Shown here: positions 12,777-24,648 of the stretch, one piece after another
How positions within the stretch are numbered: the first letter of the stretch is position 1
Layout: each line of letters starts with the position of its first letter
Assembly (NCBI GenBank): GCA_022457155.1
Contig: JAJGOT010000440.1
Location: forward strand, 372,001-436,000
DNA length: 64,000 nt
Reading direction: 5' to 3'
Source: Cladopsammia gracilis
Taxonomy: Eukaryota; Cnidaria; Anthozoa; Scleractinia; Dendrophylliidae
Position numbers and translations under genes: made by a program
Notes under the pieces: model-generated
What the model saw: the letters and a program-made list of their open reading frames with translations, nothing else
Database searches by the model: none
What the model was told of the DNA's origin: nothing

Positions 12777-14190
12777 GAAACTGTACGGAAAAAGTCCAGG
12801 GACACTGTGCGTGAAATCAAATTTGATGAACAGCAATCCACTTTCAACCATGCATTCCTACACGTTATCTCAAAACTAAACGGCTTCTGTTTTGCTCTTG
12901 GATTTATACCAATATATATAATATTTATATATAATATATAATAGCTGAACTTAAGACCGCCTACACTTACTATTTTGAGTCAAAAATGGAGGGACAGAAG
13001 TACAGTTGAACACTGACAACAACAACAACAATGATTTATGACGATCATAACTTGAGATTGTGTAAAATTATATTGTCATTTACTAAAACTCCATTTTGTT
13101 GTGCTTATAAAATGCTCCAACAAATACGCGTGCTATGATTGGTCAGGCGGAGTTTATTATAATTCGTTATAAAATGCCCAATGAAATGCGCGCGCTTTAA
13201 TTGGTCAGAACTAGTTCACTGTTAGTCTGTTAGTTCGAATAGGATTAGGCAACCAAATGAAATAGGCGTAATTGTCCCGAGAGAACGGCGGACAACTAAT
13301 TTCAGCTAGGGAGCTAAAAAAGGAAAAACTCGGACCTTTGCTCATATTGCCTATATATATTTGTATTTTACCTAGTGGAAATTGTAGATTAAAATGGCAA
13401 AATTCGAGGATTACAGCTTATACAATACGCGGGTCATTATCTATTTAGTAAATTTTAAACTAGAATCGTCCTTTAATTAAGATCTTGATTTTTGAATACT
13501 TGTATTGTATTGTATTTATTTTTATTTTATTTTATTCTATTTAGTATTTTCTATTTCTGTTTGAGAGCTTTAATATAGGGCTAACCTCTCAACTCCCCGT
13601 TTTCAAGATGTCTTTTAATATTATGTTTTTCTTGTAAATTAGGTTGTTTACATCTTGAATAAAGTTAGTATGTTATGTTATGTTATGTTATGTTATGTTA
13701 TGAAGATGGCTGTGCAACCTTTCGCTTCGCTTAATATTGTTTGATGGTATGTTTTCCCTCGCGCGCGTAACTAGTTCGCCCACTCGACTTTGTAAATGTG
13801 CTATTAGGAAAAAATCGCAAAAAGAATAAACCATTTTCAATTTCAAGTACTTTTATTGATTTTCAGTCGCCCATAAAGCTTTGCTACATGTGGTGACACG
13901 ATAAACATTACGTCTTTCTCAATTCATTACCGAGCTTAACATTTACCATCTTTATTTATTTATCAACAGTAGACTTATTTCTCATGCATTGTTGAGTTAT
14001 ACAAGCAATTGGGAATTAAAAAAACACTCAAGAAATGCGAGAGGTACGTGCTTCTCTGAGCACTTCTCTCGTGCTTTTTAAAATCCCGCGTGCTTATAAA
14101 TATATAACTCAACACTGGATGAGGAGCAAGTTTACCACTCCCTTAATATTATGGTTTGAAATTTGCAAAAGGATATCATGTGTATGTGAA
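12777..14190. other. Gene-poor stretch downstream of TRP A
   Basis: There is AT-rich sequence with a TA-rich microsatellite (about 12905-12945). Around 13100-13210 is a short duplicated phrase (ttataaaatgc...attggtcag), probably an old dispersed repeat. A probable LINE 3' end with a microsatellite tail follows (13500-13703). No coding exon was recognised. Confidence 0.5.
13500..13703 (+). repeat. Probable LINE 3' end with AATAAA and (TTATG)n tail
   Basis: A T-rich stretch leads to CTTGAATAAAG (about 13652-13664) and then seven or so TTATG units (13667-13703). A 3' UTR ending in a polyadenylation signal followed directly by a short tandem repeat is the usual end of CR1/L2-type retroposons (family knowledge). 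No reverse transcriptase coding sequence remains, so it would be a heavily 5'-truncated copy. Confidence 0.45.
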
Positions 14191-14350
14191 ATGCCCGTTT
14201 TTTTTTAACTTATTCTGGACCATTCACATCATATAGATTTAGGTAAAGTTAATTAATCTAATATGTACATCACTTTAATAAACCTTCATGATGGTCACAA
14301 TCAACGACGAAAAGAAAAATCGATGAAGATGGTAGCCTACCGCCTACGTG

Positions 14351-14415
14351 TAGCCGTACCAACCCCCCGAGAAATTCCCTCCATCCCGTCTTTTCTCGGG
14401 GGATTGGTGCGGCTA
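14351..14415. mobile_element. 65-bp foldback
   Basis: The arms start TAGCCGTACCAACCCC and end GGATTGGTGCGGCTA, giving a roughly 24-bp imperfect stem around a 17-bp loop. It lies in the 3' flank of copy B at a point where copy C is different. It is probably a tiny foldback insertion. Confidence 0.45.
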
Positions 14416-14525
14416 GACTTATCCACTGGATAGTGATTTATCTTGCGGATAGCGCTATCCACCTTTAGAACAACTGAGGTCTCGTGGTTTGCGCTGACGG
14501 AGCTAAGCTCTGGTTACCCCATTAA

Positions 14526-14926
14526 TACCCTGCAAGTAGTACGCCGAACGAGATAGAAACCACTGCGAGCATTCGATAGTTCCTTTGATCGAGCCGCCAT
14601 CCAGCGCCATTGACGAATAAATTAACTTTAAACCGGTAAAACAAGTTTACAAACTTGTTTAGCCTCTCGCGCATGCACTCATCCACGTAACTGCCGCGTT
14701 TAAGAGAGCCCGCTATGTAACAATCAAAATGGCGTCCAAGGTGACGAAGATTTTTTTGCCACGAAACAACGGCAGGTGCTACAATTTTCCCGCGAAGCAA
14801 CGTAAAATGCATCATGTGGGGGTCACGTGGCTGGGCATGCTTGATGGAAAAGCAAACGGATGCTCGCAGTGGTTTCTCTCTCGTTCGGCGTAGCTCGGCG
14901 TAAGAGAACAAACTGCTCGCAGGGTA
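14526..14926. mobile_element. 401-bp Mutator-like MITE, absent from the copy C flank
   Basis: The ends are inverted: TACCCTGCAAGTAG at left and CTGCTCGCAGGGTA at right. A second inverted block, GCCGAACGAGA...CCACTGCGAGCAT, lies at 14541-14576 and 14858-14890. The flanks are CCCCATTAA (14517-14525) and CCCTATTAA (14927-14935), a 9-bp target duplication with one mismatch, as expected for Mutator-like elements. The paralogous site near 24485 reads straight through (GGTTACCCCATTAAATG), so it is an empty site. Confidence 0.75.
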
Positions 14927-15051
14927 CCCTATTAAATGAAATGCAAAAACATTACCAATTAATCCTCGACATTTTGTTTAAAGCGTTTCTGCCAACGACT
15001 CAAAATGAGGTCAGAGACCGTAAGGTTCGAATCACCAGTTGTCTGGTAATA

Positions 15052-15198
15052 TATCAAACACGAGGAAGAGTGTTTCATCAGGATATATAAACACTGTGAA
15101 GTGGGTTGAAAAACATGCAAGGCGCAGCCGAGTTTTTTTTTTCAACCCACTTCGAGGTGTTGGATACTTGATGAAAACACTCTTTCGAGTATTTGATA
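15052..15198. mobile_element. 147-bp foldback element downstream of TRP B
   Basis: The arms TATCAAACACGAGGAAGAG and CTCTTTCGAGTATTTGATA extend inward to a core GTGGGTTGAAAAA / TTTTTTCAACCCAC. The loop is about 20 bp. The paralogous flank near 24600 lacks it. Confidence 0.65.
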
Positions 15199-15587
15199 TA
15201 GCTTCTCAAACTGATCATTAAATGCGGTGAAAATGAAGAAATAACATCGCCTCAATCTATGCTAATTAGGACCGGGTATCCGATTAAACCGGGTAAATAA
15301 TTCGTCGTGAATTATTAAATGAGTTTTAGAAGTGAAATTTCGCCACAGTTGCAACAACCAAAGACAACTGCACCTGCACGCGTGGAAACATGCGCATGCT
15401 GAAACACGGAATCGGGTTGGGTTTTAACGTCATATTGGTTAAAACTCGTCTCCTTAATTGTTAAATCCATGATACATTGACGAGCGTTATGATCCTCTGA
15501 ATCGTGCATATCATTGGTTAAACACTTAGTTTCTTCAGGGATCGTTTGTTTTCGTTTTGTAAATCAGATTGTCTCACTTGCTTTTTC

Positions 15588-18500
15588 TCAGTCATTTTTG
15601 TCTTTTTCTGAATCACTTTCTCTTTCAGTCTTCATCAAACTCTCCTTTAGTCTGGCGATATACTCGTCCCTTGCCGCTTGGCCAGACAAGGTGATGGTTC
15701 TTCTTCGCTGCTTCTCTGTTGGTTCTCGTTCGCTTTGATCGAATTCAGACAGCTGTGGGGGGCCATCACCAACGGCTATACTTGTCGATATCGCAGCTGC
15801 TTTCGCCACTTCTCTGTTTGCCTCCACAATTTGAAAACCACCCGTGTTGATGGATTGACTCTTTGGTCTAGCACTCGGTCTTCTCTCCTTCTTCTCCTTC
15901 ATTTTATCTTCTTCGACGCTGACTATATAAGCTTCTAGATCTTCTATTCTAGCAGTCATTTCCTGTTCATGTTTATCATAATAAGAGCTAATAGTCTTAA
16001 ATTCGGCTTCCAGTTGGTCAAACCTTGTGTTCATGTTGCTTTCTAACGCGCTATTTCTTAATTTTTCCTCCGTCTCGAGATTTTCGAATTTCAAATCGAG
16101 GCCGCTCACAAGACTTCCAAACTTATCAACCATGTTAGTCTCCAAGTTGGTCACATCTTCATTGACACCAGTTATCGCTGAATTCTGTTCTATTCCTTGC
16201 TGCAGCAGTTTAGTGATTTCTTGGTAGATGGTGGTGTTAAGGTTTCCAATCTCTTCAAGCCGAAGATGAAGCCGCTCAAGTGATTTTTCCATCTCGTTCT
16301 GAGACCGCTTCAAAAGGTCGATGTCTTCCAGTATTGTATCGAACTCGCTCTTTTGGACTTTTCCGAACTTCTTCCCTCCAAGACGATCGCTGACAATGGT
16401 GTGGACCAAGGCAATCTTTTCCTTTTGTTTCCTGTGCTGTTCTTCTTCGTCTGATATAATCACAAGATAGTCGTTTCCTTCTGGGCTGCATCTGTCTCGG
16501 ATGTGTTCTCTGTAGCGTCGAACCGTCCTGTCAGAGGCTTCCGACTCGAGATCTTGTAGGAGACGGGCGCGTTGCATTGCTGCCGTGGCGCGTGCGTTGT
16601 CGTAGACACGTTGAAACGTGTTCGACAGCAGCGCAATGTACAAGTTCATTAGAATAATAGCTGCAATGATGAGGAAACTTCCACACAGCACACGTGCCAT
16701 GATTGGAGCGACTTGGGCCAAGCGATCGAAGCCATAGTTGTCCACCAGTGGATATCGAATAATTGTATAAACCAAGTGGTATACTGTGTCATAACCCTTG
16801 ATAGGATGAGCTGAACTACCGCCAAACAACATCCAAAAAGCAACAGCGTAAGGGATGTAAAACATACCAATGACAAAACCCCATCTGATTGTGTCGCCGA
16901 GGATGTTATCCAAGATGACCACAAATGGACCTTGGCTTGGGAAGGGTCTGGCGAACTTAAGCAGTCGGACCCAAACCAATATGATGGTACATGCAAGGAT
17001 CTTAATGAATATATCATTGTACCTATTGTTTTCGACGACGACATTGACAATGTGCAGTATGATGACAATTATCAGCATGACATATGTGACCCAGTCAAAA
17101 TAGTTCCACCTGTCTTGGAAGTAAAATCGTTGGCGTTCTTTGATCTGGCGGACATGCTGCTTAATGTACTTTTCCTCCTGAGTCCAGCGTGGATGACAGT
17201 ACTCCAGGTCACGCTTGATCTCTTTCTTCCTCCAGCTGATGAATTTATTGTTTTCTCTTCTCGACTGGTAGAACTCTTTCACCTCCTTCCTGATTTCGTT
17301 GAACGTTAAAATCACCACAAGTGCTTCCAGGGGTATTCGCCAGCCGTTCTTGCTGAAAGGATAATAGTAATCTTTGACATTTCTGGGATGGGTTATCCCA
17401 AGAACAGTGTATGCGACAGTGAGTAAAATATTCAGAAAGATCCCGAGCCATGCGCTCATGCCAAAAAATCTCCATTTGACTTCAATCAGTCGCTGGAATA
17501 TTGGATGCATGATTAGCTCAAAGCAGTTCATTTCCACGACTGCTTGTAGGGGTGACGTGAGAACCGAGCGATTTTTCGTGTCTGGTGGATCGCAATACTC
17601 CAGGAAGTTGAGATAGTATCGCTGCTTACGATGCGTTCTGTCCGTGATATGGAACTGATCCAACGCTCGAAGTGCCTAACAAATAGACAAAAGAAGAGTA
17701 TTCAATAAGAGGGTTTTCGAAAATGAAAATAACCCTAACCCTAACCCTAACCCTAACCCTAACCCTACCCTACCCTACCCTACCCTACCCCTACCCTACC
17801 CCTACCCTACCCTAACCCTACCCTAACCCTACCCACATTTAATGCAATGGACCCATCTGAAACTGACACTTTATGAAAGTAAAATGTATGTTTGCTCTGT
17901 GTCCTTAGAGCACTTTGCACGATGTATTTGCTTAGTATACCCGGCTACATGTATTTGACTGTATTTGCTTTGATTTATGAATGGTCCATTTGATTGTCTG
18001 CGTCTGTTTTGATTGGCCTACAGAGTAATTGCTTTGGCTTTGGTTTTACGACACTCAACTAAAAATTGCACTAAATATCACGTAAACTGCTTCAGTCCTA
18101 CCAAAACAATCAAAATTTCTTACTTTCCAAAAGAGGCTGCTACTATTTTTTACTTACCACACTCGGCATTTTTGCGACCATTAGAGTTAGTGTCGACATC
18201 CCGCTATCGTCCCGTGTCCCGGCAGACGCACCCGCTTCCATCAAAATTCGGGCGCATTCGGCGCTGTTGGTTTCTGCTGCGAGCTGGAAAGAAAAATGAA
18301 AGGAGACAACGAATTTAAAGCCAGGTTAGTGAATCAAACAAATGTCAGTATTACTGTATCAGAAGGCGTACTTTAAAGGGTTCGGGTCTTGTTGAATGAG
18401 GATGAGAAAAGAGGATACATGCAACCGAAACAACTGTTCAAGTTGTTCTTGTTCTTCATGAAATTCACCCATTTTATATTTCGCCAGAAAAATTACATTT

Positions 18501-20131
18501 TACAATTAGCAAAAAAAAAAAACACAAAATAAAAGTGAGCATTTTGCGCTATCCATTTTCGCTTAGTTGTATCTGATTTACAATTAGAGCATATGAAATT
18601 GATATCAACGCCTTGGCATGGTAATATCTCTTTTATCTCTGAACGCGTATGGTTGTATTTTTATTATTAGTACACGGTACATATGTTATTTTTCCTCTGT
18701 GATTTTCTCTTTAGTCTTGTTGGTCTGATATTTCTCGTTTTAAATATTCTACTGGGAAGACAAACTGTGACTGCGTGGATTAAAGTAAAGAAAACAGAAC
18801 AATTGTACAAAGTCATGTAGGGACTTCGTAGCTTCAGTAGCTGCACACACACCTGATTTAATTCTTTGCAATTCTTCGGTTTAGTGTTTCTCTGCCTTAC
18901 CTGCAGTGGCGTGCGCTGTTTGTAATCTCGAACTTCGAGGGTTGCTCCATAAGCAAGAAGGATCTTAACACACTGTGTTGCTTCATTCCTTGCAGCAAAG
19001 TGAAGCGGAGTTTGTAACTCTCCTTTAGTCGTCACGTGAAAGTCGGCGCCATTTTCAATGAGGAACCTGACCATCTCCGGATAATCAGATGAAGCTGCCA
19101 CGTGTAACGGTGTTCGACCATAATCATCGGCTTTGTTAATGTCTGCACCTAGAAGACAAGAAATTAAAACTTTCTTTATAACAATGAACATTTCTTAGCG
19201 TTTATTTCGAAATGTTCATTCTCCTTAGAATCTTAACTCCATTGTTAGGGTGGACGGAGTAAATAAGGGCGGGGGAATGAAAATGTTCGAGGGACTGAAA
19301 CCATTTTTTTTTTTTTATAAAAACGATTTTGGGAAAACATATACTGTGAATCATCGTAATTTGTAAATCGAGTAAGACACATGCCCGGTAAGACACACGC
19401 GGCACTGAATCAAACAACAACGACCTACCTTGGTCAATAAAAAACTGTGCGACATCTACTCCCCAAGTTCTGGACACTTCATGAAGTAAAGTTTGCCCGA
19501 ACCGGTCACTAGTATTCACTGAAGCCCCTTCATGTAACAACGACTGAATGTGATCCAGGTCCACTGAATCGTCCACATCGGCAGAGCTCGACAACTTTCC
19601 AAAATACTGCAGCAAAGCATGGTTCGGGTCTTCTGGTTTCTTGGGCCCATCAGATTCATTTTCACCCGCCTGGTTCTCGCTTCGATCCTCTCCATGATCA
19701 CTCTGCGCTCTTTCTCTGTTTTCTCCGTCGTTCTCCTCATTCATTTCGTCGACAAATTCCAAAATAGCAGCGTACGCGCCTTCGCCTTCTTTTCTTTTTC
19801 TCAGACACGATTCGCTTGAAGTTGCATTCATCTCTTGCAACATTTTCTCACAATTTACGAGATTACTTGTCCGTCTCTTCAAACCGCCCGGTGACGAGAG
19901 TGGCCGAACTGGGCTTTCATTTTCACTATGCAGTACGACAAGTAAGGAACTTTGTTCATTACTGACTGGTGAATTTGGACCAGTACTGAGTTGACGAAAC
20001 TCGACATCCGATAACTGCGGAGGCAAACCATCTGCCAATTCATTTGAAATAGTATGCGCTTCTTGCAGTCCGTTTTCTTTATCAGCCTTCTCCTCTTCTT
20101 CCATTGGAAAGACTCTATTGCGGCTCACCAT
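15588..20131 (-). CDS. Ankyrin-repeat TRP-like cation channel, copy B (four exons)
   Basis: Exons on the minus strand: 20131-19429, 19148-18901, 18283-18158 and 17675-15588. All have GT-AG borders and join in phase to 1054 codons. Acidic, low-complexity N-terminus (1-200); about five ankyrin repeats (roughly 205-365, e.g. GRTPLHVAASSDYPEMV and LQTPLHFAARNEATQC); six-helix channel with S1 about 432-453, S3 552-573, S4 580-601, S5 622-643, pore loop RYPLVDNYGFD (about 665-675) and S6 683-708 (LMNLYIALLSNTF). A long C-terminal coiled coil follows (about 800-990), then a basic, serine-rich tail with KERRPSARPKS. The coiled coil suggests tetramer assembly or partner binding (inference). Exons 2 and 3 are exactly the length of those in copies A and C. 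Intron 3 holds a telomeric tract. Copy C is nearly identical; the two differ by a few substitutions and single-residue indels. Confidence 0.9.
17730..17833. repeat. Interstitial telomeric repeat tract in intron 3 of TRP B
   Basis: Five perfect CCCTAA units are followed by degenerate CCCTA and CCCCTA units, about 104 bp in all, flanked by AAATGAAAAT and ACATTTAATGCAATGG. The paralogous intron of copy C (about 26786-26812) has the same flanks, AAACGAAAAC and ACATTTAATGCAATGG, with almost nothing between. TTAGGG is the usual animal telomere motif. It is not a chromosome end, because unique genic sequence continues on both sides. Confidence 0.9.
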
Positions 20132-20724
20132 TTCTCATTACCGATTTCAATTTGCATGAGAACGTTGTCCAATTTACAGGTGCTTGTTGTTTAGAACAAT
20201 AGTTTAGTATGGTGTGATCACGTTAGAGGAGAACGATAAAGAAACGTAGTGGTCATAGAGCGAAACTCTTAAGCTGTTTTTGTAATGGTCATATAGAGCG
20301 GAACATTCTTAAGCTGAGTCATAAACAACACTTCTGTTGTCATAGAAGGGGTTTGTATAACCACCTGAATGATGAACAAAGACATTTGTAACATTTGCTG
20401 ACCACAAGGGCCTTTTTATTATGGAAGAATATCGGTATGACGTAAGTGTGGCCCATTGACATTGGCCCATTGAAACGTCACGCGTGTATAAAAATATAAC
20501 GGAGAAAGTTGTTTGGTTCCAAGCAATTTGTCCATTGGGAAGCAAAGCTCTTCGAGCATCATAACACGAAAGTAAAATAACTACCGATTGACATTTTAAG
20601 CGAAGAGGTTTATGTTATGTCCAAGTTAGAGCTTTTCGGTCGCTATTATTGTTTATGCTTGACAACAGTAACCGCATGAATGCAATATAAGACATATAAG
20701 AATAATTTTAAACAATGACAAGTC

Positions 20725-21039
20725 AGGTCTCTTGCTAGCTGATGGGCGTAAGCATAAGTTGATAATTACTGTTGTTTTATCCTTGACAGCAATGATAAGA
20801 GCTCTAGGTAATTAAATGAAAATAGCCGGTCAATCAAGCGTAGATGGTACTGTTGATATACCGCCTGTTTAATCAAACCAGGTCTCTTGCTAGCTGTTGT
20901 TAAGTGGCTTAAGTATAAGTTGATAACTTACTGTTGTTTTATCCTTGACAACAATGATAACAGCTCTAAGTAATTTTAATGAAAACATTCGTCAGTCAAG
21001 CGGAGATAGTGCCGTTGAAATAACGCCAGTTTACTCAAA
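20725..21039. repeat. About 155-bp tandem duplication upstream of TRP B
   Basis: Two diverged copies begin AGGTCTCTTGCTAGCTG at 20725 and 20880. Each contains CTGTTGTTTTATCCTTGACA and ends near CTCAAACC or ATCAAACC. The copy C flank (about 36610-36703, resuming after 38636) keeps traces of the same sequence. Confidence 0.75.
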
Positions 21040-21078
21040 CCAAAATCTCGGTCAAAATTAGTTGTAATACTTCACGAA

Positions 21079-21091
21079 AACATCATCATCG

Positions 21092-21128
<37 letters not shown>
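21079..21128. repeat. (CAT)n microsatellite
   Basis: About sixteen CAT units with one CGT interruption near the start. There is no coding context. Confidence 0.9.
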
Positions 21129-21446
21129 TATTACAATTTTTGTAGGATCTACTGTAAGCATGCTATTTAGGCTTTTTGCATATATATGATTCCTTTTTTG
21201 CATGTTTTCGTTCTCGCGCGTTTGTTTTTGAATTTACTAATTTCCTGATTTCGCATCGCCTGTTTGTTCAAGTTTTCATGTTTCTTTTCATCTATTGATC
21301 TCTATTCATTAGCGCTTCTTTGTTTGCGTTTTTAAGTTCTCAGTAACACTTTTCTGCATGTGCGTTTCACATAATTTAGTTGAACCGTTACCATTTGATT
21401 GCACCGCAATATTTTCTTTATTGCCTTTTGTCATATTAAAAAAATA

Positions 21447-21592
21447 TAAAAAACGTTCTCTGGCGATATACAATATAGAATTTCGAGCTTTCGGCTGTCA
21501 GTCACTTTTCCATTTTTATCCATAGAAGCTGGCTGTAGACTGACAGCAGAAAGCTCAAAATTTTATATTGTAAATAGCCAGAGAACGTTTTT
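21447..21592. mobile_element. Foldback element
   Basis: The arms start AAAAACGTTCTCTGGC and end GCCAGAGAACGTTTTT. Inner matching parts are CGAGCTTTCGGCTGTCAGTC and GACTGACAGCAGAAAGCTC. Arm length is about 55 bp with indels, and the loop is about 30 bp. Confidence 0.65.
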
Positions 21593-21812
21593 ACAAGTTT
21601 TTGATGTGTTTAGTCCTGTCTACGGTTCTTCAATTTTTAAAAGCCTTTTGGCAATTGCGCTAAGTGCAGTTTAATACAGTTCATTTCAATGTTTCTTTCT
21701 ACTTGTACCCGTTGGTAACTTCTTAAGCATAACAATGTAAGATATTTAGTCATCGTCGCTTTTAGTCATTTATATTTCATGTCCGTTAAGTTTATTTCTC
21801 GCTCTAATCCTA

Positions 21813-22108
21813 CAATCAAGGACAAAAGTTCTTGGGACAAATGTTATAAAGTCCTCCTATTAAGTACTAATTTAGTGTGACTGACCAATGAAGCCATGTT
21901 TTTCGTTTAAAGCCCATCTTACCAACCCCACCCCTCCCCCCAAGACAATGTTGAAATCGACAAATCATTTTTATTACACGGGCTCAACATTGTAAGTGGG
22001 TGGGGGTGGGGAAATGGACACCTATCGTTTGCGCGTACCGTGTTTCTATCGCGCGCATTGGAAAACATCGTAAATGCAAATTTGTCCCAACACTATTGTC
22101 CTTGATTG
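21813..22108. mobile_element. 296-bp TA-flanked MITE (Tc1/mariner-like)
   Basis: The ends CAATCAAGGACAAAAG and CTATTGTCCTTGATTG are inverted copies that extend to TTGGGACAAAT / ATTTGTCCCAA, about 32 bp. TA lies directly outside each end (21811-21812 and 22109-22110). No ORF is present. Confidence 0.75.
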
Positions 22109-22323
22109 TAGCTTAAATGACATTTAATGAATTATCAGGAGCCGCGGAGATGAGGGGGAGAGAGGGAGGGGAGGGGGGGGGGGGGAGGGTTAGTCCCCGC
22201 AATCCAATTTTTGCCTTGAAACAAAAGGTTTTTTTGACAGGCCTAAGAAGACTCCTCGCTGTGGTTTTGTGATCGCGACGCATCAGTAACCTTCAGATTA
22301 TTGTTCTAACGAACGTGTGTTAA

Positions 22324-22927
22324 GGTGGCTCCATATAGGTATTGGCCAGTCTTCCAAGTAAAATATATACACGATCTTATTGCTGTCTTTCAAGAATTTT
22401 GTTTCGTGATACTAGGCGTCATATACTCATACACGTATCTTAGGCTTTCTCGTTTACGGAGAAGTCTAATTTGGCAGTCTTATCTCGTTACCATGGCAAC
22501 TAATGTTTGAGTTGTTGGGCTTGTTGTTCAAGGCTAGCAAACCTCTGAACGGACTTTCTAGGTTTTTACGCAATAAATATTCACGATTTTTGGCGAAACA
22601 GAAGAAACATGCAGTAAGTCTAATTTAACAGAGCCATAAAAAAATTGGTACACAATTTTCGGCAATTTACTCACTTTTCCTTTTCTACGTTTATTGGGTT
22701 TGTGTATGTACAAAAATTGTTGCCTTTTTTTGTGAACGAGAAGAAAGAAAATCCTACCAATCAATTGTCAATTTGTATACAAATTCACCGTGTGGAATGC
22801 GCGCAATAAACGTTTTAGTTACCGTAAAAACCTCTTTATTTTCGTGACGTCATCAAAATATACAAACGCGCGCTTGTGCCATTTTCGTGCTCATACCTCG
22901 CACGCCAAAAAACTATATGGAGCCACC
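22324..22927. mobile_element. 604-bp TTAA-flanked MITE
   Basis: The ends GGTGGCTCCATATAG and CTATATGGAGCCACC are perfect 15-bp inverted repeats bounded by TTAA on both sides (22320-22323 and 22928-22931). TTAA duplication is typical of piggyBac and Kolobok families. Its termini share GG-GGCTC with the larger TTAA element at 37063, suggesting one family. It interrupts a Penelope-like remnant on the minus strand. Confidence 0.8.
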
Positions 22928-22931
22928 TTAA

Positions 22932-23243
22932 ATTAAGATATTTACCTTTCTTACATGCTATCAACAGAGGCTTCTTGTAAATAGTTTTCAGTTTCAGGAA
23001 TGGCTGATTTTGTATTAGTCCCCAGTTTTCTATCGGTACTTTTTTAACGAGGGGGTATGATTTTGGACATTTTTGGGATTCCGCAATCGACCTCCTTAAC
23101 TGTTTATGTTTCCGCAAGAGAAAATGATCTAAGAGAACCGGATTCCCCATACATGGGCCTCTTCCAGTGAAAATTATTTTTAATCTATTATTATTAGTAC
23201 GGTTGAGTTGGCTTTTTGTTGATTGTCGCAGCCTCTCACACAA
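22932..23243 (-). pseudogene. Penelope-like retroelement coding remnant
   Basis: On the minus strand a reading frame gives a segment of the form IENWGLIQNQPFLK, then KKPLLIACKKGKYL. This resembles the stretch W.LI..NP.L..IF...P.I.YK+ that precedes the cysteine/GIY-YIG region in Penelope-like polymerases (recognised from memory, not searched). The frame is broken just after KGKYL by the TTAA MITE; on the other side THVR could be the continuation of a LVRAK-type motif. The neighbouring 23274-23669 palindrome also carries Penelope-type terminal motifs. Confidence 0.4.
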
Positions 23244-23273
23244 TACACGATTTCCCTTCGCTATACAAACAAA

Positions 23274-23669
23274 ATACTAACGAGAAGTCCAAGGACTACT
23301 GCAGAGCTGATATACAACGAGTAAATATATTTCAGTGAAACAATATTTCGGCTGGTCAGACCAGCCTTCTTCAGGTTATAAGATGTTACTAAATTATAAA
23401 ATGAAAATACAACATTATATAAAGGAGAATGTCGCAATACATATTTAAAAAATGAGGAGGAGCGGAAATGACCTCACAAGATAATAACTAAAGATAAGGC
23501 TAGTATATGTAAACTACAATTCATCACGTCTGTTCAACCCACGTGGCTAATTTAGTAACATCTTATAACCTGAAGAAGGCTGGTCTGGCCAGCCGAAATA
23601 TTGTTTCACTGAAATATATTTACTCGTTGTATATCAACTCTGCAGTAGTCCTTGGACTTCTCGTTAGTA
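23274..23669. repeat. Inverted pair of Penelope-type terminal repeats with hammerhead-like cores
   Basis: Arms of about 118 bp (23274-23392 and 23553-23669) are inverted copies starting ATACTAACGAGAAGTCC. Each arm holds CTGAAGAAGGCTGG, a short loop, then CCAGCCGAAATATTG. This places CUGAnGA and GAAA around a perfect 6-bp stem, the arrangement of a hammerhead ribozyme stem II. One extra A between core and stem is unlike the textbook hammerhead. Hammerhead motifs are known in the terminal repeats of Penelope-like elements. Confidence 0.6.
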
Positions 23670-24648
23670 TATTGATTTATTTTAGCTGATTAGGTCTCCT
23701 CCTGTGAGATCCAACGAAACACAGCAGGATCTTCGTCCACGGTTTCTGCAGTTCAACAAGTTTACAAACAAAATACCTGCAGCAATGATGAGAGCTATAT
23801 GATGTACGATATCTGATGTCTGTGGAATAGAGACCGCGCGGTCATGGGAGCGATAATGCAAATAACCTTCACAGCATGGGCACAAGCTAATATTAGATTG
23901 AAAATAATTATCTTGGTGCACGGGTTCTGTTCTCTTCAATCATTTTCTCTTGGTTTCCGTTATACTCTTTGGTACAAGTTTGTAATTCCCAACAGACTGT
24001 ATATGAAAAACGGCCCGTTTTGGTTTTTACTTATTCTGGACCATTTTGCTGGGAAATAAATTAATCTCATATGTACATCACGTTAATATATCTTCATGAT
24101 ACAATTACAAACTAGGTTACAATCAACGAAAAGAAAATTGATGAAGATGGTCTTGTGTGTTTACGTATAAATGGGAACAAAAATGCCAACGTATGGAAAG
24201 AATGGGACTGCGAAACAGATAGTCATGCAACGGTATTAAGCGCGGAAAACGAAACATCAAGGTTACTAAATCAGCTAACCATGCTACAACCAGTTCTCGG
24301 TCATTCAAAAGGTGGATAGCGCCATATACTGGATAAATCCAGTCTACCCAGTGGATAACAAAATTGGTTTTGTTCACGAACATGTATCCACCGGACAGTG
24401 ACTTATCCGGTGGATAGCGTTATCCACCTTTTGAACAATAGGGCCCCGGTGGTTTGTGCTGACGGAGCTAAGCTCTGGTTACCCCATTAAATGGCATGCA
24501 AATCGATTACCGACTAATCCTCGGCATTTTGTTTTAAGTGTTTTTGCCAATGACACAAAATGAGGTGACAGAGGATAGCATTTAAATCACCAGTTTTCAG
24601 GTGACATTTTGGTGCAACAACCAAAGGCAACTGCACCATGCATATCTC

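Larger units (their letters stand above)
14190..20865. repeat. Segmental duplication, copy 1 (contains TRP copy B)
   Basis: Sequence from about 14190 to 20865 reappears in the same orientation at about 24005-36703. Matching blocks include the downstream flank (ACTTATTCTGGACCATT at about 14205 and 24028), all exons, the introns and about 700 bp upstream of the ATG. The right end of homology is near the phrase AAGCGTAGATGGT-CTGTTGA. Differences are concentrated in inserted mobile elements. Confidence 0.8.

Noticed and set aside
17730..17833. Chromosome end
   Set aside because: Unique coding exons lie on both sides; it is an interstitial tract.
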